The notes below the pieces were generated by a model. That model was not told the origin of the DNA, ran no database searches, and saw only the letters and a list, made by a program, of their open reading frames with translations. Made by a program: the position numbers and the translations under genes. This document shows positions 7,901-15,877 of a stretch of 19,331 bases of DNA, piece by piece (positions within the stretch are counted from its first letter, which is position 1; each line of letters opens with the position of its first letter). Source of the stretch: an uncultured Dorea sp. (lineage in GTDB: Bacteria; Bacillota_A; Clostridia; Lachnospirales; Lachnospiraceae); NCBI GenBank assembly GCA_910578865.1, contig CAJTRM010000041.1, positions 1 to 19,331 on the forward strand, in the 5' to 3' direction.

Positions 7901-8854
7901 ATGGAGAAAATGTATGATGTAACGGCAATGGGCGAGATGTTGATTGATTTTACGATGAATGGACAGAGTGAACAGGGGAACAATCTGTTTGAGGCCTGTC
8001 CCGGAGGAGCGCCGTGCAATGTGCTTGCCATGCTCAATAAGCTTGGCCGCAGGACGGCATTTGTGGGGAAGGTAGGCAATGACCAGTTTGGCCGGCTTTT
8101 AAAAGACACGATCGAGGAGCTTGGTATTGAGACCAGAGGGCTTGTGATGGATCAGAAGATCAATACGACTCTGGCGTTTGTACATACATTCCCGGACGGG
8201 GACAGGGAATTTTCGTTCTACCGCAAGCCCGGCGCTGATATGATGCTCTCGGAGGGTGAGGTAGACTATGAGATGATCCGCCGGTCAAAGGTGTTTCACT
8301 TCGGCACATTGTCTATGACAGATGAGCCGGTGAAGAGCGCAACGAAAAAAGCGCTGGAGGAGGCAAAGAAAGCAGGGTGTTTGATTACATTTGACCCGAA
8401 TCTGCGCCCGCCGCTCTGGAAATCTCTGGATGATGCGAAGGAGATGATGGAGTACGGCTTCAGATACTGTGATATGCTTAAGATTTCCGACAATGAGATT
8501 CAATTTGTTTCAGGCAAAGAAGATTATGACGAGGGGATTCGTTACCTTCAGGAGAAGTACCACATACCGGTGATCTTCCTGACTATGGGAAAAGAAGGAA
8601 GCCGGGCTTATTATAAGGATCTTAGGGTAGAGCGTGCAGGATATGAGGTCAGGGCGATTGAGACGACAGGCGCCGGAGATACTTTCTGCGGATGTGTGAT
8701 CAACGGCCTGCTGAAGTACGGCATAGAGAATCTGAATGAAAAGAACCTCGGTGAGATCCTGTCCTATGCAAATGCTGCCGCCGCACTCATTACGACTAAA
8801 AAGGGAGCTATCCGCTCTATGCCGGAGCCGTCTCAGGTAGAAGAAATAATCTGA
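7901..8854 (+). CDS. PfkB-family carbohydrate kinase (fructokinase-like)
   Basis: A ribokinase-fold sugar kinase that phosphorylates a sugar or sugar derivative with ATP. The N-terminal signature is in GGAPCNVLAMLNKLGR with VGKVGNDQFG following. The C-terminal PfkB signature is ETTGAGDTFCG with catalytic Asp D260 in this numbering. Lid-type residues DGDREFSFYRKPGAD resemble fructokinases and 2-keto-3-deoxygluconate kinases. Three in-frame ATGs occur at 7895, 7898 and 7901; AGGAGG at 7888-7893 has the best spacing (7 nt) to 7901, which I chose. The gene starts 36 nt after the small-multidrug gene and ends the plus-strand run; the next gene is convergent, 50 nt away. No sugar transporter lies nearby to fix the substrate. 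Confidence 0.93.
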   Translation: MEKMYDVTAMGEMLIDFTMNGQSEQGNNLFEACPGGAPCNVLAMLNKLGRRTAFVGKVGNDQFGRLLKDTIEELGIETRGLVMDQKINTTLAFVHTFPDGDREFSFYRKPGADMMLSEGEVDYEMIRRSKVFHFGTLSMTDEPVKSATKKALEEAKKAGCLITFDPNLRPPLWKSLDDAKEMMEYGFRYCDMLKISDNEIQFVSGKEDYDEGIRYLQEKYHIPVIFLTMGKEGSRAYYKDLRVERAGYEVRAIETTGAGDTFCGCVINGLLKYGIENLNEKNLGEILSYANAAAALITTKKGAIRSMPEPSQVEEII

Positions 8855-8904
8855 CAGACAGGGAGGGTGTGCAGGTAATCAGTTGAAATGCTGCAGGAGG
8901 CGGT

Positions 8905-9252
8905 TTATCCGTTTTGTGAATCACGGAGTTCCAGCAGATCTATATAGCTTAAAAGCTCTTTTCTGGACTGGGCGGACAGCTTTCGGTATCGAAGGACCAG
9001 ATTCTTTTCGGTGTCAGAATAGATGACGCCCTGAGAAGGATTCAGTTCAATCGAGTCTGTCTCATCCAGCAGATAGTCTATAGTGACATGGAACAGGCTG
9101 GCAATGGATGCCAGTTTTTCATGAGAAGGCTGCCTGTTTTTCGTTTCATAGCCTGCAATCGTAGAGCGAGCAACATTAAGCCTGCTGGCAACGTATTCCT
9201 GTGTCATTTTATTTTCAAGGCGAAGAGCTTTCAGTTTTTTGTCAAATGACAT
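8905..9252 (-). CDS. XRE-family helix-turn-helix transcriptional regulator
   Basis: A 115-aa DNA-binding protein with an N-terminal Cro/C1-type HTH. Residues about 6-60 contain MTQEYVASRLNVARSTIAGYE, with a recognition helix near 28-37. The VTIDYLLDETD end is typical of phage-like and SinR-like repressors. The C-terminal half, TEKNLVLRYRKLSAQSRKELLSYIDLLE, is a helical probable dimerisation part. An in-frame ATG 21 nt further upstream exists, but AAAGGAGG lies 8 nt before the chosen ATG, so the MSFDKKL start is preferred. It is divergent from the 80-aa gene, and the shared 160-bp region holds repeated inverted sites that it probably binds; autoregulation is inferred. Confidence 0.93.
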   Translation of the reverse strand: MSFDKKLKALRLENKMTQEYVASRLNVARSTIAGYETKNRQPSHEKLASIASLFHVTIDYLLDETDSIELNPSQGVIYSDTEKNLVLRYRKLSAQSRKELLSYIDLLELRDSQNG

Positions 9253-9293
9253 GGACAGAACCTCCTTTCTCAAGATGGGTATATTTTATCAAT

Positions 9294-9310
9294 TGTTGCG
9301 TTAAAGAACA
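9294..9310. promoter_or_regulatory. Candidate XRE operator, site 1
   Basis: The 17-bp imperfect palindrome TGTTGCGTTAAAGAACA has half-sites TGTT and AACA. It matches site 3 in 14 of 17 positions. It lies between the likely -35 and -10 of the XRE gene (ACACAA at 9308-9313 and ATTTTA at 9283-9288 on this strand), a position expected for autorepression. Confidence 0.55.
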
Positions 9311-9335
9311 CAATTAGTGCCGAATATCAACAAAA

Positions 9336-9353
9336 TGTTGCAGAAAGGGTACA
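9336..9353. promoter_or_regulatory. Candidate XRE operator, site 2 (degenerate)
   Basis: TGTTGCAGAAAGGGTACA shares the TGTTGC half-site with sites 1 and 3, but its right half is GTACA and the spacing is one base longer. It would be a weaker site. Confidence 0.35.
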
Positions 9354-9357
9354 AATG

Positions 9358-9374
9358 TGTTGCGATATGGAACA
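9358..9374. promoter_or_regulatory. Candidate XRE operator, site 3
   Basis: The 17-bp imperfect palindrome TGTTGCGATATGGAACA is nearly the same as site 1, 64 bp away. It lies just upstream of TATTAT boxes at 9377-9382 and 9405-9410 that could serve as the -10 of the 80-aa gene. Confidence 0.55.
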
Positions 9375-9412
9375 ACTATTATGAGTATTTACAAAAAAGG
9401 GGCATATTATAG

Positions 9413-9655
9413 ATGAGGCAGGAACGTTTTAAAATGGAAAGAGAGGGTCTTGTAGAGGAAGGGCAGGAGGTAGCAATCAGCGAGAGGAGCGCCGTGACAG
9501 GACAATATACGTATCTGGTGGAGCCCTCTATTGCAATGTCCGGAATCTATCCTACAAGGCAGAGGATCAGATCCTCAAAGGGCGTGATCCGAAAGATAGA
9601 AAAGACAGAGAGAGGCTTTTACCTGCTTGTGGAAATGGATGAAGAACCAGTTTAA
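9413..9655 (+). CDS. Hypothetical small protein, 80 aa
   Basis: A small, charged, soluble protein that I do not recognise. It has a Glu-rich N-terminus and a central GQYTYLVEPSIAMSGIYPTRQRI segment. The C-terminus GVIRKIEKTERGFYLLVEMDEE looks like alternating beta strands, as in small barrel or PilZ/SH3-like folds (speculative). There is no signal peptide, membrane helix or cysteine. An inner ATG at 9434 gives a 73-aa form with GGCAGGA upstream; the outer ATG has AAGGGG about 10 nt upstream, so the start is uncertain. If the TATTAT at 9405-9410 is the -10, the inner start is favoured. It is divergent from the XRE regulator and probably controlled by it. Confidence 0.7.
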   Translation: MRQERFKMEREGLVEEGQEVAISERSAVTGQYTYLVEPSIAMSGIYPTRQRIRSSKGVIRKIEKTERGFYLLVEMDEEPV

Positions 9656-9659
9656 ACCG

Positions 9660-9688
9660 TTGACACTGTAATAGAAAGCACATATAAT
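9660..9688 (+). promoter_or_regulatory. Perfect-consensus sigma-A promoter
   Basis: TTGACA at 9660-9665 and TATAAT at 9683-9688 are exact consensus hexamers with the ideal 17-nt spacer. Transcription should start near 9695, about 35 nt before the 153-aa gene. It is the strongest promoter seen in the window. Confidence 0.85.
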
Positions 9689-9702
9689 TTAAGGTGAAGC
9701 CG

Positions 9703-9732
9703 ATGGTAAAACGAGAGGGATCAGATAGATGA
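9703..9732 (+). CDS. Possible 9-aa leader peptide overlapping the 153-aa gene
   Basis: ATG at 9703 opens the frame MVKREGSDR, whose TGA stop overlaps the next ATG as ATGA. AAGGTG at 9691-9696 could serve as its ribosome site only on read-through transcripts, because the predicted start of the local promoter is near 9695. It may be a coupling peptide or chance. Confidence 0.2.
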   Translation: MVKREGSDR

Positions 9733-10190
9733 TAATTGCTAAAAATGACGAAGCAAAAAGAAGCAAGATCTGGAGAAGAGTAGTTCTGATTTCGTCCATC
9801 CTGATTGTGGTAACGGCAATTTTTCTTTTGACAAAGCTGTTTACGACCAATCCACTGGAAGGCGTATGGGCCGACGAGGACGGCAGGCTCAATCTGGATA
9901 TTAGGAGTAACGGTTTAATGGTGGTGACAGTCCTTGAACTTGCAGAGGACGGCAGCGCCAGTATTGATATGAGGTACACCATAGACAGGGATGACAAGAT
10001 CATTACAATCACGGGTGATGAGGAAAAGATCCGCGGGCTGGCCGAGAAGACAGGTGAACAATATACGGAGGAAGAGCTCCGCAATATGCTGGCTTCCATC
10101 AGCACGACTTTCGACTACAGTGTGGATCAGAGACGGCTGACCTTGTCGGAGAGAGAATATGGTGAACAGCTGATATTTTTAAAAGAGTAA
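9729..10190 (+). CDS. Membrane-anchored hypothetical protein, 153 aa
   Basis: A short cytoplasmic N-terminus rich in Lys/Arg (residues 5-17) is followed by one membrane helix at about 18-38. The C-terminal domain of about 115 residues is probably outside the cell. The domain begins NPLEGVWADEDGRLNLDI and ends REYGEQLIFLKE; such GxW...strand patterns resemble small lipocalin-like or DUF-type extracellular beta domains, but I do not recognise a named family. The helix lacks a clear cleavage site, so a membrane anchor is more likely than secretion. It is driven by a perfect-consensus promoter at 9660-9688 and has GAGAGGGA about 10 nt before the ATG. It is followed by a long stem before ispG. High-level expression is inferred from the promoter. 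Confidence 0.8.
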   Translation: MIIAKNDEAKRSKIWRRVVLISSILIVVTAIFLLTKLFTTNPLEGVWADEDGRLNLDIRSNGLMVVTVLELAEDGSASIDMRYTIDRDDKIITITGDEEKIRGLAEKTGEQYTEEELRNMLASISTTFDYSVDQRRLTLSEREYGEQLIFLKE

Positions 10191-10204
10191 GAAGAAAGTA
10201 ATTT

Positions 10205-10256
10205 CCCCTCTGTTTTTGCCGGGTAGTTTGGAAAGAACCAGGCAATGGCAGAGGGG
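10205..10256 (+). terminator. Long stem-loop between the 153-aa gene and ispG
   Basis: CCCCTCTG (10205-10212) pairs perfectly with CAGAGGGG (10249-10256). Inside it TTGCC pairs with GGCAA, and the interior GGT/ACC can also pair. Only TTTG follows, so it is either a weak terminator of the 153-aa gene or a structured ispG leader. Confidence 0.4.
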
Positions 10257-10320
10257 TTTGAATATGAGCAGGCTGACGGGAACGCAGTGATTTTTATTTG
10301 TAGGAGGAAGGGACGCAGAT

Positions 10321-11376
10321 ATGAAAAGAGATGAGACGAAAAAGGTATGGATCGGAGATGTGTGTGTGGGCGGAGGAAGCAGGATTGCCATTCAGTCCAT
10401 GACCAATACAAGAACGGAGGATGTCAGGGCGACCGTAGAGCAGATCCTTGCGCTGGAGCGTGCAGGCTGCGAGATCATACGCTGTGCCGTTCCGACGGCC
10501 GAGGCGGCCGAGGCTATCGGGAAAATAAAGGAAAAAATACATATTCCGCTGGTGGCAGATATTCATTTTGACTATCGTCTTGCGATTGCTGCTATAGAAA
10601 ACGGTGCGGATAAGATCCGGATCAACCCGGGGAATATCGGCCGGGAAGAGAAGGTCCGGGCGGTTGTCGATAAGGCGAAGGAGTTTCGGATACCGATCCG
10701 GGTGGGAGTTAACAGTGGATCATTAGAAAAGGAGCTGGTTGAAAAATATGGCGGCGTTACGGCGGAGGGACTGGTAGAAAGTGCCATGGATAAGGTTCGC
10801 ATGATTGAGGGGATGGGATATGATAATCTGGTGGTCAGTATCAAATCCTCGGATGTCCTGATGTGTGTTAAAGCCCATGAACTGATTGCAGGGGAATGTA
10901 TCTATCCGCTTCATGTGGGCATTACAGAGTCGGGCACATTGCTGGCAGGCAATATTAAGTCTTCCATAGGACTTGGACTTATCCTGCATCAGGGGATCGG
11001 GGATACGATCCGCGTGTCCCTGACCGGAGACCCGGCGGAAGAGATAAAATCTGCAAAGCTGATCCTGAAAACGCTGGGGCTTCGTACAGGCGGTATTGAG
11101 GTCGTATCGTGCCCAACCTGCGGAAGGACGAAGATTGACCTGATCGGTCTTGCAAACCAGGTGGAACAGATGGCGGCAGATATTCCGCTGGATATAAAGG
11201 TGGCTGTCATGGGGTGTGTTGTGAACGGTCCGGGAGAAGCGAAAGAGGCGGATATCGGGATTGCAGGCGGCATCGGTGAAGGGCTTCTCATAAAAAAGGG
11301 CGAGGTCATTAAAAAGGTGAGGGAAGAAGAACTGCTGGAGACATTAAGATGGGAGTTGTTGCACTGGAATGAGTAA
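10321..11376 (+). CDS. ispG: 4-hydroxy-3-methylbut-2-enyl diphosphate synthase (IspG/GcpE)
   Basis: A 351-aa iron-sulfur enzyme of the methylerythritol phosphate pathway that reductively converts MEcPP to HMBPP. The N-terminal TIM barrel opens with IGDVCVGGGSRIAIQSMTNT. The C-terminal half holds the 4Fe-4S ligands: C264 and C267 in SCPTCGRT, C299 in GCVVNGPGEA, and E306 as the expected fourth ligand. Length matches the bacterial two-domain enzyme. RBS GTAGGAGG is well placed. It overlaps polC by 8 bp, an order common in Clostridia. The upstream genes usually next to it there (dxr and rseP) are not in the window. Confidence 0.97.
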   Translation: MKRDETKKVWIGDVCVGGGSRIAIQSMTNTRTEDVRATVEQILALERAGCEIIRCAVPTAEAAEAIGKIKEKIHIPLVADIHFDYRLAIAAIENGADKIRINPGNIGREEKVRAVVDKAKEFRIPIRVGVNSGSLEKELVEKYGGVTAEGLVESAMDKVRMIEGMGYDNLVVSIKSSDVLMCVKAHELIAGECIYPLHVGITESGTLLAGNIKSSIGLGLILHQGIGDTIRVSLTGDPAEEIKSAKLILKTLGLRTGGIEVVSCPTCGRTKIDLIGLANQVEQMAADIPLDIKVAVMGCVVNGPGEAKEADIGIAGGIGEGLLIKKGEVIKKVREEELLETLRWELLHWNE

Positions 11377-14300
11377 ACGGTTTTTTGAAGTATTTCCAAC
11401 GTTAAAGGTACCAGAGGATGTACAGATACTTTTTCAGGATGTTGAAGTTGTTAAAGTCACGACGAATTCCGGACGTGACTTTATTAAAGTGCATATTTTG
11501 AGCAGTCATCTGATCCAGAAAAAACGGATTTTTGACATGGAAAAGGTTCTTAAAGAACAGCTTTTTGCAAAAAGTCCTGTCAGAATTTCCATGGTGGAAA
11601 AATATGAGCTGTCGATGCAGTATACGCCCGAAAATCTTATGGAGGAATATTTCGGCAGTATGCTTCTGGAGCTTGGGGAAAGAAGTGTCGTGGAAAAGAG
11701 CATGATGCAGAACGCAAAATATACATTTGAGGATGAGAATATCCTGTGCCTTAAGCTTACGGATACCATAGTGGCAGAGGGGAAGAAGGAGATACTTTCC
11801 GGTTATCTGTCAGAACTTTTTGAGAAGAGGTTCTCCCGCCCGGTGGAGGTTCGGATTTTTTATGAAAATATCGGGGAGAGTAAGCTTAAGTATAATGATT
11901 TGAAGCTTAGGCAGGAGGTAGACGCCATTCTCGAACAGACGGAGGCCGCGAGGGCAGAGCGCCGGGAGGAGGAAGAGAAAAAAGCTTCCTCCAAAGAATC
12001 CGGTACAAAAGGGGCGAAGTCGTCCCTTCCACAGAAGGAAAAGAAAAGCTTTGCCGGTTATGGGAAAAAAGACAGCTATTTTACGGGGCGGAGAAATTCT
12101 GCTGACCCGAATCTGATCTACGGGAGAGATTTTGACGATGATCCGACAGAGCTTTCTTCTGTTGTGGGAGAGATGGGAGAGATTACCCTCCGGGGAAAGG
12201 TCATCAGCTTTGATACCCGGGAGATCCGCAATGACAAAACAATTGTAATGTTTGCAGTTACTGATTTTACAGATACTATTATGGTCAAAATGTTTGTGAG
12301 GAATGAACAGCTTCCGGATATTCTCGAGGATGTAAAAAAAGGAGCATTTTTGAAGCTTAAAGGCGTCACGACTATAGATAAGTTTGACGGTGAGCTTACT
12401 ATAGGTTCGGTTACCGGTATCAAAAGGACGGCAGACTTTACAGAATCCCGCAATGATGCAGCGCCGGAAAAAAGAGTAGAGCTCCACTGCCATACGAAGA
12501 TGAGTGATATGGACGGTGTGTCGGAGGTCACGGATATCTTAAAGAGAGCCTATGACTGGGGGCATAAGGCGATTGCGATCACAGACCATGGAGTGGTGCA
12601 GGGATTCCCGGACGCCAATCATTTTCTGGAAAGGCTTGATAAGGATGACCCGTTTAAAGTAATCTATGGCGTGGAAGGCTATCTTGTGGACGATCTGCAG
12701 GATGTGGCCGTGGGTGAGAGAGGACAGACCCTGGATGACGTGTATGTTGTCTTTGATCTTGAGACCACAGGGTTCAGTTCCATCAAAGATAAGATCATAG
12801 AAATCGGAGCAGTGAAAGTAGAGCGGGGGAAGATCACAGAGAGGTTCAGTACCTTTGTCAATCCCAAGGTACCGATCCCTTTTGAGATTACGAAGCTGAC
12901 CGGGATTACGGACCAGATGGTGATGGATGCGCCGGGCATTGAGGTGGTGCTGAAGGAGTTCCTGGATTTTGTGGGGGATGCAGTTCTGGTGGCTCACAAT
13001 GCAGGATTCGATGTGGGGTTCATTGAGCAGAACTGCCGCTATCAGGATATTGTGCCTCAGTTTACTTATGTGGATACGGTGGCTATGGCCCGGATCCTGC
13101 TTCCGACGCTGGCCAAGTTCAAGCTGAATATTGTGGCGGCTGCGCTGCACATTTCTCTTGAGAATCATCACAGGGCGGTGGACGATGCATATGCTACGGC
13201 AGAAATATTCGTCCGCTTTATTGAGATGCTGAAGGAGCGGAATATTAAGACACTGGCAAAATTAAACCAGTTTGGGGCACAGAGCAAGGATATGGTGAAG
13301 AAGCTGCCTTCCTACCATGTGATCATCCTTGCCAAGAATCAGACGGGGAGAGTGAATCTGTACAGGCTGATCTCCAAATCCCATCTGGAATATTTTGCGA
13401 GGCGGCCCCGGATTCCTAAAAGTGAGCTGTCCAGGCACCGGGAAGGGCTGATCATCGGGAGTGCCTGTGAGGCGGGAGAGCTTTATCAGGCCATTCTGAA
13501 TGATAAGTCAGAGGAAAGGATTGCGAAAATCGTCGATTTCTATGATTATCTGGAAGTTCAGCCTGTCGGGAACAACCGCTTTATGATCGAGAGCAGCCGG
13601 ATTACCAAGGTAAACAGTGAAGAGGACATCCGGGAGATAAACCGGAAGATCATAGAGCTCGGGGAGCGTTTTAACAAGCCGGTGGCGGCAACCTGTGACG
13701 TGCATTTCCTTGATCCGGGGGATGAGGTATACCGACGGATCATTATGGCAGGAAAGGGTTTTACGGATGCGGACGAGCAGGCGCCCCTTTATCTGCATAC
13801 GACGGACGAAATGCTGGCGGAGTTTGAGTATCTTGGCTCTGCGAAGGCAAAGGAGATTGTCATTGATAATCCGGGAAAAATTGCAGATATGATCGAGAAA
13901 CTCTCTCCTGTGCGCCCTGACAAGTGTCCGCCGGTCATTCCTGATTCTGATAAGCTCCTTCGGGAAATCTGTTATCATAAAGCGTATTCTATGTATGGCA
14001 GGGATCTTCCGGAGGTAGTTACGGAGCGGCTGGAGAGGGAGCTGAACTCTATCATATCCAACGGGTTTGCCGTTATGTATATTATCGCCCAGAAACTGGT
14101 GTGGAAGTCGAATGAAGACGGTTACCTGGTGGGCTCCAGAGGATCGGTAGGGTCCTCATTTGTAGCTACGATGGCGGGAATCACGGAGGTAAACCCTCTA
14201 AGTCCCCACTATTATTGCCGGAAATGCCACTACAGTGATTTTACTTCCGAGGAGGTGAGAGCATATGCCGGCGGCTGCGGCTGGGATATGCCGGACAAGG

Positions 14301-15877
14301 CCTGCCCGGTCTGCGGGGAGCCCCTGGTTAAGGATGGTTTTGATATTCCTTTTGAGACCTTTCTCGGATTTAAAGGAAATAAAGAGCCGGATATTGACTT
14401 GAATTTTTCCGGTGACTATCAGAGTAATGCCCACAAGTATACAGAGGTCATCTTCGGCGCCGGCCAGACTTACCGCGCCGGGACGATCGGCACGCTTGCA
14501 GATAAGACTGCGTTCGGATATGTAAAGAATTATTATGAAGAGCGGGGGCAGGGGAAGAGGAACTGTGAGATTGACCGGATCGTGCAGGGCTGTACCGGGA
14601 TCCGCAGAAGTACGGGCCAGCATCCGGGAGGGATCATCGTGCTTCCTCTGGGGGAGGATATCAATACATTTACGCCGGTGCAGCATCCCGCCAATGATAT
14701 GGGTACGGATATTATTACGACACATTTTGATTATCATTCCATTGACCATAACCTGCTGAAGCTGGATATTCTGGGACATGATGATCCGACCATGATCAAA
14801 ACGCTGGAAGAATATATCAGTTCCCCAGCTATGGAGAATGAATATGACGAAGAGGAGCATCGGTTTGTGGCCACCGAAATTCCTCTGGATGACCCGGGAG
14901 TTATGTCATTGTTCCACGACACATCAGCGCTCGGCATTACACCGGATGATATTGGCGGATGTCCGGTAGGCTGCCTTGGAATCCCGGAGTTCGGGACAGA
15001 TTTTGTTATACAGATGGTTGTAGATACGAAGCCGCAGAGCCTGTCAGACCTGATCCGTATTTCCGGCCTGTCACACGGTACGGATGTGTGGCTTAACAAT
15101 GCCCAGGAGCTGATTCGGAGCGGCAAAGCCACAATTTCTACGGCAATCTGCACCCGTGACGATATTATGACATATCTTATTAACAAAGGGCTGGACAGCG
15201 AGGAATCCTTCACGATCATGGAACGTGTGCGTAAAGGGGCTGTGGCGAAGGGGAAATGTAAGGAGTGGCCCGAATTCAAAAAGGATATGGAGGCTCACGG
15301 GGTGCCGGAGTGGTATATCTGGTCCTGCGGGAAAATCAAGTACATGTTCCCGAAAGCCCATGCAGCAGCTTATGTTATGATGGCCTATCGGATAGCATAC
15401 TGCAAGATCAATTATCCTCTGGCCTATTATGGCGCTTATTTCGGTATCCGCGCGGATGCGTTCAGCTATGAGATCATGTGCCAGGGAAAGGAAAAGCTGC
15501 AGTATTATATTAATGATTATACAAGACGCTCGGCGTCCCTCAGCAAAAAGGAACAGGATACCATGAAAGATATGCGGATCGTCCAGGAAATGTATGCAAG
15601 AGGCTATGAATTTCTGCCTCTTGACATTTACCGGGCAAAGGCGGCGAAGTTCCAGATTATCGACGGGAAGCTGATGCCCCCGTTCTCCAGTATTGACGGG
15701 ATGGGTGAGAAGGCGGCGGAGGCCATGGAGGAATCGGCCAAGGACGGACCATATCTGTCCAGGGATGACTTCCGCCAGAGGACGAAGGCCAGTAAGAGCG
15801 TGATTGATTATATGGGCGAGCTGGGACTTTTGGGCGAACTCCCGGAGTCTAACCAGCTGTCGTTATTTGATTTGTAG
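11369..15877 (+). CDS. polC: DNA polymerase III alpha subunit, Gram-positive type (PolC)
   Basis: The replicative polymerase with built-in proofreading, 1502 aa, a little longer than the usual 1430-1460. Domain order is the PolC type: an N-terminal domain (1-190), a charged low-complexity linker rich in Lys/Glu/Ser (about 190-240), an OB fold (about 270-350), and a PHP domain starting at HCH 373-375. The 3'-5' exonuclease with DLETT (D463, E465) is inserted in the PHP domain, which resumes with the RPRIPKSEL region. The catalytic core includes a zinc-finger-like Cys cluster (C950, C953 and later CPVC) and catalytic D1008 and D1010 in PDIDLNF. The C-terminus NQLSLFDL (1495-1502) is a sliding-clamp binding motif. 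The start overlaps the end of ispG and has GGGAG 13 nt upstream, so coupling is likely. Confidence 0.98.
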   Translation: MSKRFFEVFPTLKVPEDVQILFQDVEVVKVTTNSGRDFIKVHILSSHLIQKKRIFDMEKVLKEQLFAKSPVRISMVEKYELSMQYTPENLMEEYFGSMLLELGERSVVEKSMMQNAKYTFEDENILCLKLTDTIVAEGKKEILSGYLSELFEKRFSRPVEVRIFYENIGESKLKYNDLKLRQEVDAILEQTEAARAERREEEEKKASSKESGTKGAKSSLPQKEKKSFAGYGKKDSYFTGRRNSADPNLIYGRDFDDDPTELSSVVGEMGEITLRGKVISFDTREIRNDKTIVMFAVTDFTDTIMVKMFVRNEQLPDILEDVKKGAFLKLKGVTTIDKFDGELTIGSVTGIKRTADFTESRNDAAPEKRVELHCHTKMSDMDGVSEVTDILKRAYDWGHKAIAITDHGVVQGFPDANHFLERLDKDDPFKVIYGVEGYLVDDLQDVAVGERGQTLDDVYVVFDLETTGFSSIKDKIIEIGAVKVERGKITERFSTFVNPKVPIPFEITKLTGITDQMVMDAPGIEVVLKEFLDFVGDAVLVAHNAGFDVGFIEQNCRYQDIVPQFTYVDTVAMARILLPTLAKFKLNIVAAALHISLENHHRAVDDAYATAEIFVRFIEMLKERNIKTLAKLNQFGAQSKDMVKKLPSYHVIILAKNQTGRVNLYRLISKSHLEYFARRPRIPKSELSRHREGLIIGSACEAGELYQAILNDKSEERIAKIVDFYDYLEVQPVGNNRFMIESSRITKVNSEEDIREINRKIIELGERFNKPVAATCDVHFLDPGDEVYRRIIMAGKGFTDADEQAPLYLHTTDEMLAEFEYLGSAKAKEIVIDNPGKIADMIEKLSPVRPDKCPPVIPDSDKLLREICYHKAYSMYGRDLPEVVTERLERELNSIISNGFAVMYIIAQKLVWKSNEDGYLVGSRGSVGSSFVATMAGITEVNPLSPHYYCRKCHYSDFTSEEVRAYAGGCGWDMPDKACPVCGEPLVKDGFDIPFETFLGFKGNKEPDIDLNFSGDYQSNAHKYTEVIFGAGQTYRAGTIGTLADKTAFGYVKNYYEERGQGKRNCEIDRIVQGCTGIRRSTGQHPGGIIVLPLGEDINTFTPVQHPANDMGTDIITTHFDYHSIDHNLLKLDILGHDDPTMIKTLEEYISSPAMENEYDEEEHRFVATEIPLDDPGVMSLFHDTSALGITPDDIGGCPVGCLGIPEFGTDFVIQMVVDTKPQSLSDLIRISGLSHGTDVWLNNAQELIRSGKATISTAICTRDDIMTYLINKGLDSEESFTIMERVRKGAVAKGKCKEWPEFKKDMEAHGVPEWYIWSCGKIKYMFPKAHAAAYVMMAYRIAYCKINYPLAYYGAYFGIRADAFSYEIMCQGKEKLQYYINDYTRRSASLSKKEQDTMKDMRIVQEMYARGYEFLPLDIYRAKAAKFQIIDGKLMPPFSSIDGMGEKAAEAMEESAKDGPYLSRDDFRQRTKASKSVIDYMGELGLLGELPESNQLSLFDL

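Noticed and set aside
8855..8904. Terminator between the kinase and the XRE gene
   Set aside because: Only a weak CGGTTTATCCG repeat is present, with no T-run; not enough to call.
9253..9273. 7-residue N-terminal extension of the XRE regulator
   Set aside because: The extension codons contain the AAAGGAGG ribosome site of the shorter form, which starts right before the HTH domain.
14198..14860. Long minus-strand frame inside polC
   Set aside because: It overlaps conserved PolC catalytic sequence in another frame, with no recognisable domain and no own regulatory signal.
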